Assembly (NCBI GenBank): GCA_018829445.1
Contig: JAHJTV010000063.1
Location: 1-64,000 of the forward strand
Length of the DNA stretch: 64,000 nt
DNA from: a bacterium
Lineage (GTDB): Bacteria > SAR324 > XYD2-FULL-50-16
Direction of reading: 5' to 3'
In this document: positions 55,256 to 63,519 of the stretch, piece after piece
Position numbering within the stretch: the stretch's first letter is position 1
How the letters are laid out: every line of letters starts with the position of its first letter
Program-made: the position numbers and the translations under genes
Notes under the pieces: model-generated
Seen by the model: only the letters and a program-made list of their open reading frames with translations
Database searches by the model: none
Told to the model about the DNA's origin: nothing

Positions 55256-55939
55256 ATGCACTTAAGATTAAGACAAGAGATTCTGACAAAAATCTATCAG
55301 CTTTATGATGATTTTATCAAAGACTACAAACTGGCATGTGGGATAAAATGCTCGGCTTGTTGCACTTTAAATGTCATGCTGACTGGTTTGGAAGCCTATC
55401 GGATTTTGGATCAGATTATTACAGATAAAAGAGATGACCTATTGCAAAAGCTGCAAGCCAGCACAAAGGAGGAAAGATTTCAACCCCTGGTTTCAACCAA
55501 CGAAATGGCAGATCTTTGTTCTCAAGGAAAAAACCCACCGGAGGAAGGGGTTGAATCACTGTTGAGTAGTTGTCCGCTGTTGGAAGATAAGGTTTGCTCA
55601 GTATACGAAAACCGACCGTTTGAATGCAGAAGCTTCTGCTCAAAGGTAAATTGCGAAGAGGAGGGGATGGCAGATATGGATCGCCTGGTGATGACAGTAA
55701 ACAATGTCTTCAAACAGTACATTGAACATATTGATTCTTTTGGCGTTTCCGGAAATCTGATTGATCTGATGTTGTATTTGCATGAAACAGGAAACACAGA
55801 GGTATATCTGGCAATTGGCAAAGAAGCACAAAAGCCGCTTTTGTCAAATCATCCGGCAAAGGTATTAATGGTACCGCCGGAACATGCGGATAAAGTAAAG
55901 CCGATTGTTGAGGAACTGCAGAGGATAAAGATTAATTAA
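55256..55939 (+). CDS. YkgJ-family cysteine-cluster protein (1)
   Basis: 227 residues. The family motif is CGIKCSACCTLNVMLTGLEAYRI near residues 29-40, followed by a second cluster CPLLEDKVCSVYENRPFECR and CSKVNC. Members (PF03692) bind zinc or an iron-sulfur cluster; the biochemical role is mostly unknown. A second member lies 2.4 kb away on the opposite strand. The gene ends at a strong bidirectional terminator. Confidence 0.85.
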   Translation: MHLRLRQEILTKIYQLYDDFIKDYKLACGIKCSACCTLNVMLTGLEAYRILDQIITDKRDDLLQKLQASTKEERFQPLVSTNEMADLCSQGKNPPEEGVESLLSSCPLLEDKVCSVYENRPFECRSFCSKVNCEEEGMADMDRLVMTVNNVFKQYIEHIDSFGVSGNLIDLMLYLHETGNTEVYLAIGKEAQKPLLSNHPAKVLMVPPEHADKVKPIVEELQRIKIN

Positions 55940-55952
55940 CTCAAAATAAAAA

Positions 55953-55983
55953 AAGACACCCTTTAAAAACTAAAGGGTGTCTT
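55953..55983. terminator. bidirectional intrinsic terminator
   Basis: AAGACACCCTTT (55953-55964) and AAAGGGTGTCTT (55972-55983) form a perfect 12-bp stem with a 7-base loop. An A-rich flank lies on the left (giving T on the minus strand) and CTTAT on the right. It sits between the converging YkgJ-family and porin genes and should serve both. Confidence 0.88.
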
Positions 55984-56021
55984 CTTATAAAGCTAACTTT
56001 CTAAGATTTGTTTACACGATC

Positions 56022-57077
56022 TTAGAAACCAACCTGTCCACCAAAAACGATTAAAGATTCAGCGGCATCTTTATTTGTGTCGTCATCAACTTCTGTTGTA
56101 GCCTTGTAGGTTACAAACAGTTTGGCGACGTCGACTTTTGCGGAAAAACCCACGTTAATGAAGGTCTTGACGGTATTGTTATCGGTTCCATCATTGGTGG
56201 ACCAATTACCGTATCCAACAGAGACACCCATTCCCTCAGCAAATCCGATATCACCCCAAAGTTCATAATTCATGGTAGCTTCTGGATCTGCATTATTAAC
56301 GCCACTTTGGAAAGTGGTCATGTCATAATTGAGAGCAACTCCGATCAGATCGGTGATATTGAATTTCACACCAAAAGCAAAGTCTGAAAGGGATGATCCG
56401 TCATATGTGGTCTTTTTTACAGCATCACCACTATATTCATCGTCAATTGAAGTTGACTGAACAATATATGTTGCACCAACATCAACTGGACCAAAACTTT
56501 TGGAGAATACAACACCAAATGTTGTTAACAGATACTGATCGCCGGTAGCATCAGCTTCATTGGCATCGTTTATATTATCCATACCGATAATAGCGGTTAC
56601 ACCAACTTGAGTGATACCAACTGTTAACATATCGCCATAACCACCATTATAGTTGTAATCTGGGCCTTCACCTGCCCACCAGGACATCCAGCCAGGTCCA
56701 ACCATGTAGGACATACCTTGAGCTACACCATATGGATACTGTCGTCCAATTTTGACATCGATCATTTCATTTGACACGCCAATATAATTATGGCGGTGCT
56801 TAACGCTGTCTTGAACATCATCAGGATCTGTATCAGGATCAACAGAAAATTCCAAAGCACCGACACCAACCCAACCACTATCGGTTTCACCGGTGATTTT
56901 ACCACCGAATCTTCCGTCAGCTTCAAACTCGGTTAAAGCTCTTCCATCTTTAACGTTGGAAGATTTCAAATAACCTCTTACTCGACCTGTTACTTTAGCG
57001 TCGATAGCCATTGCTGGTACTGCCATAGCAGTAGCAATTGCAATTGTCAGACAACCTTTCAATAATTTCTTAAGCAT
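56022..57077 (-). CDS. outer-membrane porin
   Basis: 351 residues. The signal peptide MLKKLLKGCLTIAIATAMAV...AMA has likely cleavage after residue 24. The mature part shows alternating amphipathic strands with many Gly, Asp, Tyr and Trp, and ends in Phe (FGGQVGF), the usual C-terminal signature for barrel insertion. Few Lys/Arg, many Asp: an acidic barrel. Shine-Dalgarno AAAGGAG 6 bases upstream of ATG 57077. Its leader contains a terminator-like hairpin and a 16-base palindrome. Confidence 0.88.
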   Translation of the reverse strand: MLKKLLKGCLTIAIATAMAVPAMAIDAKVTGRVRGYLKSSNVKDGRALTEFEADGRFGGKITGETDSGWVGVGALEFSVDPDTDPDDVQDSVKHRHNYIGVSNEMIDVKIGRQYPYGVAQGMSYMVGPGWMSWWAGEGPDYNYNGGYGDMLTVGITQVGVTAIIGMDNINDANEADATGDQYLLTTFGVVFSKSFGPVDVGATYIVQSTSIDDEYSGDAVKKTTYDGSSLSDFAFGVKFNITDLIGVALNYDMTTFQSGVNNADPEATMNYELWGDIGFAEGMGVSVGYGNWSTNDGTDNNTVKTFINVGFSAKVDVAKLFVTYKATTEVDDDTNKDAAESLIVFGGQVGF

Positions 57078-57105
57078 TTTAACTCCTTTTAAAGAAATTA
57101 TATTT

Positions 57106-57121
57106 AGTTTTTATAAAAACT
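57106..57121. promoter_or_regulatory. 16-base palindrome in porin leader
   Basis: AGTTTTTATAAAAACT is a perfect palindrome 29 bases upstream of the porin ATG. It could be an operator, or it may simply extend the terminator T-tract just upstream of it in transcription. Confidence 0.35.
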
Positions 57122-57167
57122 AAAAGAAGCCTCTCTCTCATATCTGCTAAAGCAAAACGTGAGAGGC
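57116..57167 (-). terminator. terminator-like hairpin in the porin leader
   Basis: On the minus strand GCCTCTC (57167-57161) pairs with GAGAGGC (57135-57129), followed by TTCTTTTAGTTTTT. It lies only 40-90 bases upstream of the porin ATG and points the same way, so it either ends an upstream small transcript or attenuates the porin mRNA. Confidence 0.5.
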
Positions 57168-58290
57168 ATTTCTTCGAAAAACCTCCCGAAACGAGTACTC
57201 ATCTCGGGCGTTAATTTGAATACGCTGGCAAAGCGTTTCATAAACACCGGCGGACATACCAGTGATATAGACCAAAAAGAAAGGAGAGTAATAAACTTTA
57301 AGAAAATATCCGTTCCAGTCCGCCCGCCAGTTTCACACTTTCCCGGTACTTCAAATTTGAAGTGTTACGGGAGTTTTGTGAATCTTGAACCAACAACGAT
57401 CTGCCGAAGCTTTCGCTGTTGCTTTGTTTTATCGCTTTCTCGATCCATCACTCTGAAAACCCTGCAATCACCCGGTTTTCACTATTAAACCGATTAAAAC
57501 TGAAGAAAAGAAAAAGCTGTTCCAAAAAGCTGCAAATTGTGACAAAAACCGCTAAGGCTCTTGTTTCTCCTTCTTCCAATTTGCGTTACTGTTGTCAATC
57601 CGAACAAAAGGCGATGCTATGCTATTTAATTCGAAATATCAATACCCCGCTAATTTTTTTTTGATTCAGATCACTTGGAAATAGTCTCAATGACCATATT
57701 CACGGGTAATCAGCAAAACCTGCGTTTACATCTTATACTATTTCATCATAGTAAGTCCATTGGACCATTTAGTCAGTGAAACATCATCAAAGCAAAAAAT
57801 AGTTGATATAAAACAACTATCAATCGGTCTGTTTTTACAGGTTTCCTGTTACATTCCACCTTTGAGAAAGAGAATTACCAGACCGAAAAACGAAAATCAA
57901 GCCTATAATGATATTTTCTCTCTAAAATGAGTTCCATTCATATAGAAAATATATAAAAGTTTCATCAAAAAAAAGAAAAACATATTATCAAGTAGCTTAA
58001 AAAAGGCGCAATTAATTGAATTAACGAATAAAAAACTACTATCACTTGATTGCCCTTTTGTGAAAAAGATTCTATTGAGGTTTATAGTATTAAATATTTG
58101 AATTTGCAATACCTAAAATCAAAATTTAACTGTGAGTATTGGAGTTACAGGTATAAAAGGTGGTTTTTTAGCCTTACTAAGCGCGTTTTTATCATTTGCT
58201 TACAATGACCTCCTCTTTGTTAACCCATTATAATCTATGTTGATAATCGGGCCATTTTCCGAATTGCAAATATAAGCCCCAAAAAACCTG

Positions 58291-58983
58291 CTATTTTTCT
58301 CTCTTTTTTAGTTCGATACCAAATTTCTTGAGAATTCCCTGCAGCGGGTTTCCAAGCAGAAAAGGTAACAGATTTGGGTCGGTGTCGGTTTTTTCTATAA
58401 GCAATGATCGGATAGAGATGTCGTACTGAACCGCTTCAAGCAAGGAACCCAATGCGTCTCCTTCCAGTTTTCCCGGATTTTGATCGAGGATGCACTTGAT
58501 TTTACTAAAGGAACATTTCTCCTGATGTTCTTCAATAATTTCCCAAAGCCCTGATATATGCCCAATTATATCTTTTCTGGTCAGCCGGTCTTTGTTATAA
58601 ATATTTTCTATCTCTTTTGTATCCCAGCATTTTAGCACCCTGCACTCCAGCGGCCGATTTTCATAAATACTGCAGCTTGAATTAATCAGATCGCTGTATA
58701 AGCATGCGTCTGAATTCTCCTTTGATTTGATTTTTATAATATCGGAATTTGTGAAGATCATTCCCCCTTTAACATTGTCTTCAGCAGGTTCCCCCTCACG
58801 GATAGTAACCAGGAATCTACCATGAAGTTTTCCTGTCTCAATCAGTTTTCTATCCTCCAGATGAAGTGCAGGTCCGCCTTTGGCACAGCAGGTACAACAC
58901 CGGATGCAGTCGGTGATTCCTTCCTTTGATTTTACTTGCTCAAGCGGGGTTTTGGAATAAGAGTGATTTTTATTCTTTGTCAT
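58291..58983 (-). CDS. YkgJ-family cysteine-cluster protein (2)
   Basis: 230 residues from ATG 58983; a start 31 codons upstream adds a cysteine-containing tail with no family match. N-terminal cluster CIRCCTCCAKGGPAL at about residues 26-40; second cluster DACLYSDLINSSCSIYENRP then LECRVLKCW. Same family as 55256-55939, but a different subgroup: the N-terminal motif is CxxCCxCC here against CxxxCxxCC there. Function unknown. The Shine-Dalgarno is weak (AGGTG 12 bases upstream). Confidence 0.82.
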   Translation of the reverse strand: MTKNKNHSYSKTPLEQVKSKEGITDCIRCCTCCAKGGPALHLEDRKLIETGKLHGRFLVTIREGEPAEDNVKGGMIFTNSDIIKIKSKENSDACLYSDLINSSCSIYENRPLECRVLKCWDTKEIENIYNKDRLTRKDIIGHISGLWEIIEEHQEKCSFSKIKCILDQNPGKLEGDALGSLLEAVQYDISIRSLLIEKTDTDPNLLPFLLGNPLQGILKKFGIELKKREK

Positions 58984-59462
58984 GATTTTAAAAACACCTG
59001 AAATGATTAGTTGATGAGGTGATTGAATCTTGTTTGCCGGGGAACATAAAAATCTGAAACAGTAGAAACTGAGCAACTAAAAAGTCACCTTGAGCTTCCA
59101 GGTTTGGAATTAATGATGAGCCCTCTTGAATCAACGCCAGTTTTTCAAAGATGACTACTTGTCAAAGATATTTATAGTATAACAAAAAGTAGATTGACCA
59201 ATAGATGTATATCAATATCTTCAGGGAAGTTTTACTTAGATTCTTGATTATCCGCTTTTTTTTAAAAACAGGAAGATTTCCAAGGTAATTTTCTTTTTTC
59301 CATACTTTCCTGTTTCAACAATGCTCAACCGCTGTTTTAGTATTACGGAGAAAATAAAATTGGTTCTGTTGGGAACAATTTCTGCGAATTAACGAATGGG
59401 CATAACACATTAATATTTTTTGCAGACAGCAGTAATCCGCAATCTTGATAAAGTCAAAACGT

Positions 59463-59476
59463 TTGATAGATGTCAA
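59463..59476 (+). promoter_or_regulatory. CRP/FNR-like box with possible sigma-70 promoter
   Basis: TTGATAGATGTCAA matches TTGAT-N4-ATCAA at 9 of 10 positions. Downstream TTCACT (59483-59488) and TATAAT (59507-59512) are 18 bases apart. The box would be centred near -49, not the classical -41.5, and the first gene is 460 bases away, so this is tentative. Confidence 0.35.
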
Positions 59477-59672
59477 AAATGGTTCACTTTTTGTGGATAC
59501 TTGTTCTATAATTTATTGTAATCATAGCATTATGCACGAGTAGAATTGATATTGTTAATATAAGACCGGTTGTTATAGGGGAAAGTGCTATAAAACCAGT
59601 AGAAAAGAAAGAAAGGATCTAATTGTTGAAAGTGCTGAAGAAATAATTAGTGAATGATGAATATCTCAAAAA

Positions 59673-59688
59673 GTGAGAGTATTCTCAC
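59673..59688. promoter_or_regulatory. palindrome upstream of sigma-54 promoter (candidate activator site)
   Basis: GTGAGAGTATTCTCAC: perfect 6-base arms with a 4-base spacer, flanked by A-runs on the left and T-runs on the right. Its centre is about 90 bases before the sigma-54 -24 element, the usual position for an enhancer-binding activator. Confidence 0.5.
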
Positions 59689-59766
59689 CTTTTCCCCTCT
59701 CTCATGATATTTATGTGAGCTTACACAAGACTGATAATAATGAAAAAATAGCGAGATCGAATCGGT

Positions 59767-59783
59767 TGGCACTACAATTGCTG
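59767..59783 (+). promoter_or_regulatory. sigma-54 promoter of the por operon
   Basis: TTGGCACTACAATTGCT matches the consensus TTGGCAC-N5-TTGCT exactly, with GG (59769-59770) and GC (59781-59782) 10 bases apart. It points toward porG, about 196 bases downstream. Confidence 0.8.
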
Positions 59784-59978
59784 AGGCGATTGGGATGATT
59801 AACAAAATCACCTTTGATATTTAAAACTATCATGTTACACTGGATAAGCTTCAACTTCTTGAGGTTAGCTGGCTAAAATCAAAGAGAATTTCACAACGCA
59901 GGAAACTGAATTTTATTACTATTTGGGATGTGAGTAATACAAGGATCAGAAAACCCTGCCATTTTCCCATTAATAGAG

Positions 59979-60563
59979 ATGATAGAGATCAGACTCCATG
60001 GCCGAGGCGGACAAGGGGCAGTGACTTCGGCTGAATTATTAGCAACCGCTGCAATCAATAAAGGAAAATACGCACAGGCATTTCCCAGTTTTGGTCCGGA
60101 AAGACGAGGTGCGCCGGTTACCGCTTTTTTAAGAATTAATGACGAACCGATCCGGACAAGAACCATGATCTATCAACCGGATGTTGTTCTGGTTCTTGAT
60201 CCTTCCATTCTCAGGCTGGTCGATGTCGCAGCCGGTCTTAAGGAGGATGGTATTATAGTCGTTAATTCCAAATATTCCGGGGCAGAGCTGCAGAAAGAGC
60301 TGGGAATTGGTAATAAGTTTGCTTCAGTGAATGCTACCAAAATAGCAATGGAAGAACTGGGTTTGCCGATAACCAATACCACAATGATTGGCGCCCTGTT
60401 AAAAATGAAGGAATTTGTGACAATAGACGACATGATACAGCCATTTACTGAACGTTTTGGTCGCATTGCGGAAAAGAATATCAAAACTCTTAAACGAGCA
60501 TACAACGAAACGAATTTTGCCGAAGCGGACAAATCAATCACAAGTAAAGCAGTCCCAGCCTGA
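59979..60563 (+). CDS. porG: pyruvate/2-oxoacid:ferredoxin oxidoreductase, gamma subunit
   Basis: 194 residues. It begins MIEIRLHGRGGQGAVTSAEL and has YAQAFPSFGPERRGAPVTAF, the CoA-binding gamma-subunit signature. First gene of a run in the order gamma-delta-alpha-beta, the layout of four-subunit POR enzymes in Thermotoga and archaea. The enzyme oxidises a 2-oxoacid to acyl-CoA and CO2 and reduces ferredoxin. Pyruvate is the most likely substrate from the gene order, but 2-oxoisovalerate or 2-oxoglutarate cannot be excluded. Confidence 0.94.
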   Translation: MIEIRLHGRGGQGAVTSAELLATAAINKGKYAQAFPSFGPERRGAPVTAFLRINDEPIRTRTMIYQPDVVLVLDPSILRLVDVAAGLKEDGIIVVNSKYSGAELQKELGIGNKFASVNATKIAMEELGLPITNTTMIGALLKMKEFVTIDDMIQPFTERFGRIAEKNIKTLKRAYNETNFAEADKSITSKAVPA

Positions 60564-60589
60564 TCTTAATATATGGGCTTGATCACCGG

Positions 60590-60940
60590 ATGATAACGGT
60601 GAGTCACTTGGGTTTTCTCAAAGAAATAAATAACAAAGGAGTTGATGTGACCGAAATGATAAAAGACCCCGGTTGGAAAGACTTGGAAGTGGGTTTTACC
60701 ATAAGTCAATCCGGTAGCGCCCGGCAATACAGGACCGGTGATTGGAGATCTTTAAGACCCATTGTAGAAAAAAGTAAGTGTATTAAATGCGGCATCTGTT
60801 ACATATTTTGTCCTGATATGTCAATTGTCAAAACAGAAGACGGATATTTCGAAGCTGATTTATATTACTGCAAAGGATGCGGGATTTGTGCATTCGAGTG
60901 TTTCACCGGTTGCATCGCTATGGTTACCGAGGAGGAATAA
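60590..60940 (+). CDS. porD: 2-oxoacid:ferredoxin oxidoreductase, delta subunit (2[4Fe-4S] ferredoxin)
   Basis: 116 residues. Two cluster motifs: CIKCGICYIFCP and CKGCGICAFECF, each CxxCxxCxxxC. The N-terminal 70 residues include WKDLEVGFTIS and YRTGDWRSLRPIV, typical of the delta subunit. It receives electrons from the TPP centre and passes them to ferredoxin. Stop TAA overlaps the alpha ATG by one base (TAATG). Confidence 0.94.
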   Translation: MITVSHLGFLKEINNKGVDVTEMIKDPGWKDLEVGFTISQSGSARQYRTGDWRSLRPIVEKSKCIKCGICYIFCPDMSIVKTEDGYFEADLYYCKGCGICAFECFTGCIAMVTEEE

Positions 60941-62118
60941 TGGGTAAAAGAGTAGGAGTAGAAGTATCAATCGCTGCAGCTGAGGCGATCGGGATGGCTG
61001 ATGTTGATGTAGTGGCAGCTTATCCCATAACACCACAGACGCATATTGTTGAGCATCTTGCAGAAATGGTTGAGAAAAAGGAACTGGTGGCCGAATATGT
61101 ACCGGTAGAATCGGAGCATTCAGCCATGAGCGTTGCTTGCGGATCATCGGCAGTCGGGGCCAGAACCTTTACCTGTACAAGTTCTCAGGGATTAGCCTTG
61201 ATGAATGAAATTGTTTTTTTGGCCGCATCCCTGAGATTGCCAATAGTAATGGCATTGGCTAACCGTTCATTATCCGGTCCCTTAAGTATCTGGAATGACC
61301 ATTCTGATGTGATGTCCATTCGGGATTGTGGCTGTATTCAGTTGTTCACCGAGACCGGTCAGGATGTTTTTGATCACATGCTGTATGCATTTAAAGTTGC
61401 GGAAAATCCCAAGGTCTCTTTGCCCGTCATTGTGAATCTGGATGGGTTTGTCCTGACTCACATGATTGAGCCGATCGAATACTGGGATAAGGAGATGGCA
61501 AAACAGTTTCTCCCTGAATTTAAACCGGTTAACCGCTTACACCCGGACAAAGCTATCACCATGGGCGCATTGGGAATGCCCAATGTTTTTACAGAAGCAA
61601 AAAAAGCCCAGGACCAGGCTTTGGTCGATTCAAAATCAATCATTATTGAAACCTGGAAGGAAATGGGCGATCTAACCGGTCGCTATTATCATCCGGTGGA
61701 ACACTATAAGACTGAAAATGCTGAAACATTGTTTCTAACCATGGGAAGTTTTGGCGGTATCGCCTCCCTGGCCGTAGATCAGCTTCGTGAAAAAGGGGAA
61801 AAAGTCGGCTTGCTGAAACTCAGATTATGGCGACCATTTCCTTTGGAGGAGCTGGAAGAAGCTGTTGGTGACGCCAAACAGATCATCGTAATTGACAGGG
61901 CTGTTTCATTCGGCGGTACAGGTGGACCTGTGGCATCGGAAATCCGGTCTGCTCTATATCATAAGGAGAAGACACCGGTTATCACTAATTTTGTATGTGG
62001 TCTAGCCGGTCGTGATGTTACTCAGGATAATTTTGCGGAAATGTATGAAATATCAAAAAAACGGATAAACGATTCAGTTAAACAATCCGAGTACGTATTT
62101 TACGGAGTCAGAGAATGA
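60940..62118 (+). CDS. porA: 2-oxoacid:ferredoxin oxidoreductase, alpha subunit
   Basis: 392 residues. The start is ATG 60940 with GAGGAGG just upstream; a longer in-frame start at 60877 lies inside porD and adds meaningless residues. N-terminal AAYPITPQTHIVEHLAEMV and EYVPVESEHSAMS are the PP-domain motifs; SQGLALMNEIVFLAASLRLP follows. The C-terminal domain (about 260-380) has GSFGGIASLAVDQLREKGEKV. It overlaps porB by 4 bases (ATGA). Confidence 0.95.
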   Translation: MGKRVGVEVSIAAAEAIGMADVDVVAAYPITPQTHIVEHLAEMVEKKELVAEYVPVESEHSAMSVACGSSAVGARTFTCTSSQGLALMNEIVFLAASLRLPIVMALANRSLSGPLSIWNDHSDVMSIRDCGCIQLFTETGQDVFDHMLYAFKVAENPKVSLPVIVNLDGFVLTHMIEPIEYWDKEMAKQFLPEFKPVNRLHPDKAITMGALGMPNVFTEAKKAQDQALVDSKSIIIETWKEMGDLTGRYYHPVEHYKTENAETLFLTMGSFGGIASLAVDQLREKGEKVGLLKLRLWRPFPLEELEEAVGDAKQIIVIDRAVSFGGTGGPVASEIRSALYHKEKTPVITNFVCGLAGRDVTQDNFAEMYEISKKRINDSVKQSEYVFYGVRE

Positions 62119-63041
62119 TGGAGCCATTAAATGTTTATGCATCTCGCCTGGTAAATTCTCAAGAATATTTTACCCCAGGCCATAGAGCCTGCCAGGGTTG
62201 CGCAGAAGCACTGGCAGTTCGGCTGGTAGCCAAAGCTCTTGGTGAGAATGTTATAGTAGCCAGTGCAACCGGGTGTATGGAAGTTGTTTCATCGGCATAC
62301 CCGGAAACCAGTTGGGATGTTCCCTGGTTACATGTTGCTTTTGAAAATGCAGGAGCCGTTGTATCAGGAATAGAAGCAGGGACCAAAGCCCTTGTGAAAA
62401 AGGGGAGACTTCCGGAGAAGGAAACAGTGTTTTTAGGCATGGGAGGTGATGGAGCGACTGCTGATATTGGATTTCAGGCTCTTTCCGGTGCTTTGGAGCG
62501 CGGGCATGATATCGTTTATGTATGTTATGACAATGAAGCTTACATGAATACCGGTATTCAACGGTCTTCCGCCACACCAACCTGGGCTTCGACAACAACA
62601 TCGCCGGGGGGGAAAAAATCCAACGGAGAAATGAGCTGGAAGAAAGATATTCCCAAGATCGCAGCAGCCCACAATATCCCCTACGTTGCTACTGCTTGCC
62701 CCAGTTACCCACTGGATTTAATTCAAAAAGTTCAGAAGGCGGCAGCAATGAAGGGACCCGCTTATGTCCATATCTTGTCGGTTTGCCCTACTGGTTGGCG
62801 CATACCTTCCGAAAAAGCCATCTGGATGGGTAGGTTGGCTGTTGAAACCGGTGTTTTTCCATTGTATGAGATCATCAATGGAAATTACAAAATGACCTTT
62901 AAGGATATGGAACTGCGACCAGTTGCAGAATACCTGAAACCACAGGGCAGGTTCAGACATTTAACACCCGAGATGGTTGAACAATATCAAGTTGAAGTGT
63001 CAAAAAATTACGAAATTCTTATAAAAAGAACCGTATCATAG
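62115..63041 (+). CDS. porB: 2-oxoacid:ferredoxin oxidoreductase, beta subunit (TPP-binding)
   Basis: 308 residues. It carries the TPP-binding stretch GMGGDGATADIGFQALSGAL and NEAYMNTGIQRSSATP, and the cluster ligand motif ACQGCAEALAVR near the start, then ATGCMEVVSSAYPETSW. It binds thiamine pyrophosphate and, with alpha, forms the active site. Followed 10 bases later by the NuoE-like gene. Confidence 0.95.
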   Translation: MMEPLNVYASRLVNSQEYFTPGHRACQGCAEALAVRLVAKALGENVIVASATGCMEVVSSAYPETSWDVPWLHVAFENAGAVVSGIEAGTKALVKKGRLPEKETVFLGMGGDGATADIGFQALSGALERGHDIVYVCYDNEAYMNTGIQRSSATPTWASTTTSPGGKKSNGEMSWKKDIPKIAAAHNIPYVATACPSYPLDLIQKVQKAAAMKGPAYVHILSVCPTGWRIPSEKAIWMGRLAVETGVFPLYEIINGNYKMTFKDMELRPVAEYLKPQGRFRHLTPEMVEQYQVEVSKNYEILIKRTVS

Positions 63042-63051
63042 GCTTTTAAAT

Positions 63052-63519
63052 ATGAAAGATACTATAAAAACAATTGTCGAAAAGTATTATTCCGACAAAG
63101 GATTCCTGGTTCCTGTTTTACAGGATGTGCAGCAGGAGTATAACTATTTGCCCCGTGAAGCGCTGGATCTCGTAAGCTCAAATCTGGACATCCCGATCAG
63201 TCAAATCTATGAAGTAGCCACCTTTTACAAGGCGTTCAGTCTGGAACCTCGTGGTAAATACCAGTTGGCATTATGTACGGGAACAGCCTGTCATGTGAGA
63301 GGGGTTCCTCAAATTGCAGATCACATTGAAAGAACTCTTGAACTTAAAGCAGGAGAAACATCAGAGGATCTGGAATATACTTTTGAAACGGTAAACTGTG
63401 TTGGTGCCTGCGCTTTAGGTCCGGTACTGGTAGTCAATGGTGAGTATCATGGGAAAATGACTATTTCAAAAACAGGAAAACTATTGAATAAGCTAGGCAA
63501 AGAAAGGGATGCAGAATGA
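63052..63519 (+). CDS. nuoE: NuoE/HydC-type [2Fe-2S] subunit
   Basis: 155 residues. Thioredoxin-like ferredoxin fold with ligands in CTGTACHVRG and CVGACALGPV, and the helical head LQDVQQEYNYLPREALDLVS plus YEVATFYKAFSLEP. Such subunits pair with NuoF-type flavoproteins in NADH dehydrogenases, NAD-dependent formate dehydrogenases and bifurcating hydrogenases. It overlaps the next gene by 4 bases (ATGA). Confidence 0.93.
   Translation: MKDTIKTIVEKYYSDKGFLVPVLQDVQQEYNYLPREALDLVSSNLDIPISQIYEVATFYKAFSLEPRGKYQLALCTGTACHVRGVPQIADHIERTLELKAGETSEDLEYTFETVNCVGACALGPVLVVNGEYHGKMTISKTGKLLNKLGKERDAE

Larger units (their letters stand above)
57078..58290. other. 1.2 kb gene-free region upstream of the porin
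   Basis: Apart from the leader hairpin and the palindrome, it holds a perfect palindrome ACTTCAAATTTGAAGT inside CCCG...CGGG flanks (about 57342-57371). Short frames (57159-57488 plus, 57903-58109 minus) lack ribosome sites and family features. The rest is AT-rich and probably carries the porin promoter and regulatory DNA or a small RNA. Confidence 0.5.
58984..59978. other. 1 kb regulatory region upstream of the por operon
   Basis: No supported gene. It holds a CRP/FNR-like box (59463-59476) followed by a TATAAT hexamer, an inverted repeat typical of an activator site (59673-59688) and a sigma-54 promoter (59767-59783), each listed separately. The layout suggests complex control of the downstream operon. 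Confidence 0.6.

Noticed and set aside
57159..57488. 109-codon plus-strand frame upstream of the porin
   Set aside because: Starts within the leader hairpin, has no SD, and its composition is not protein-like.
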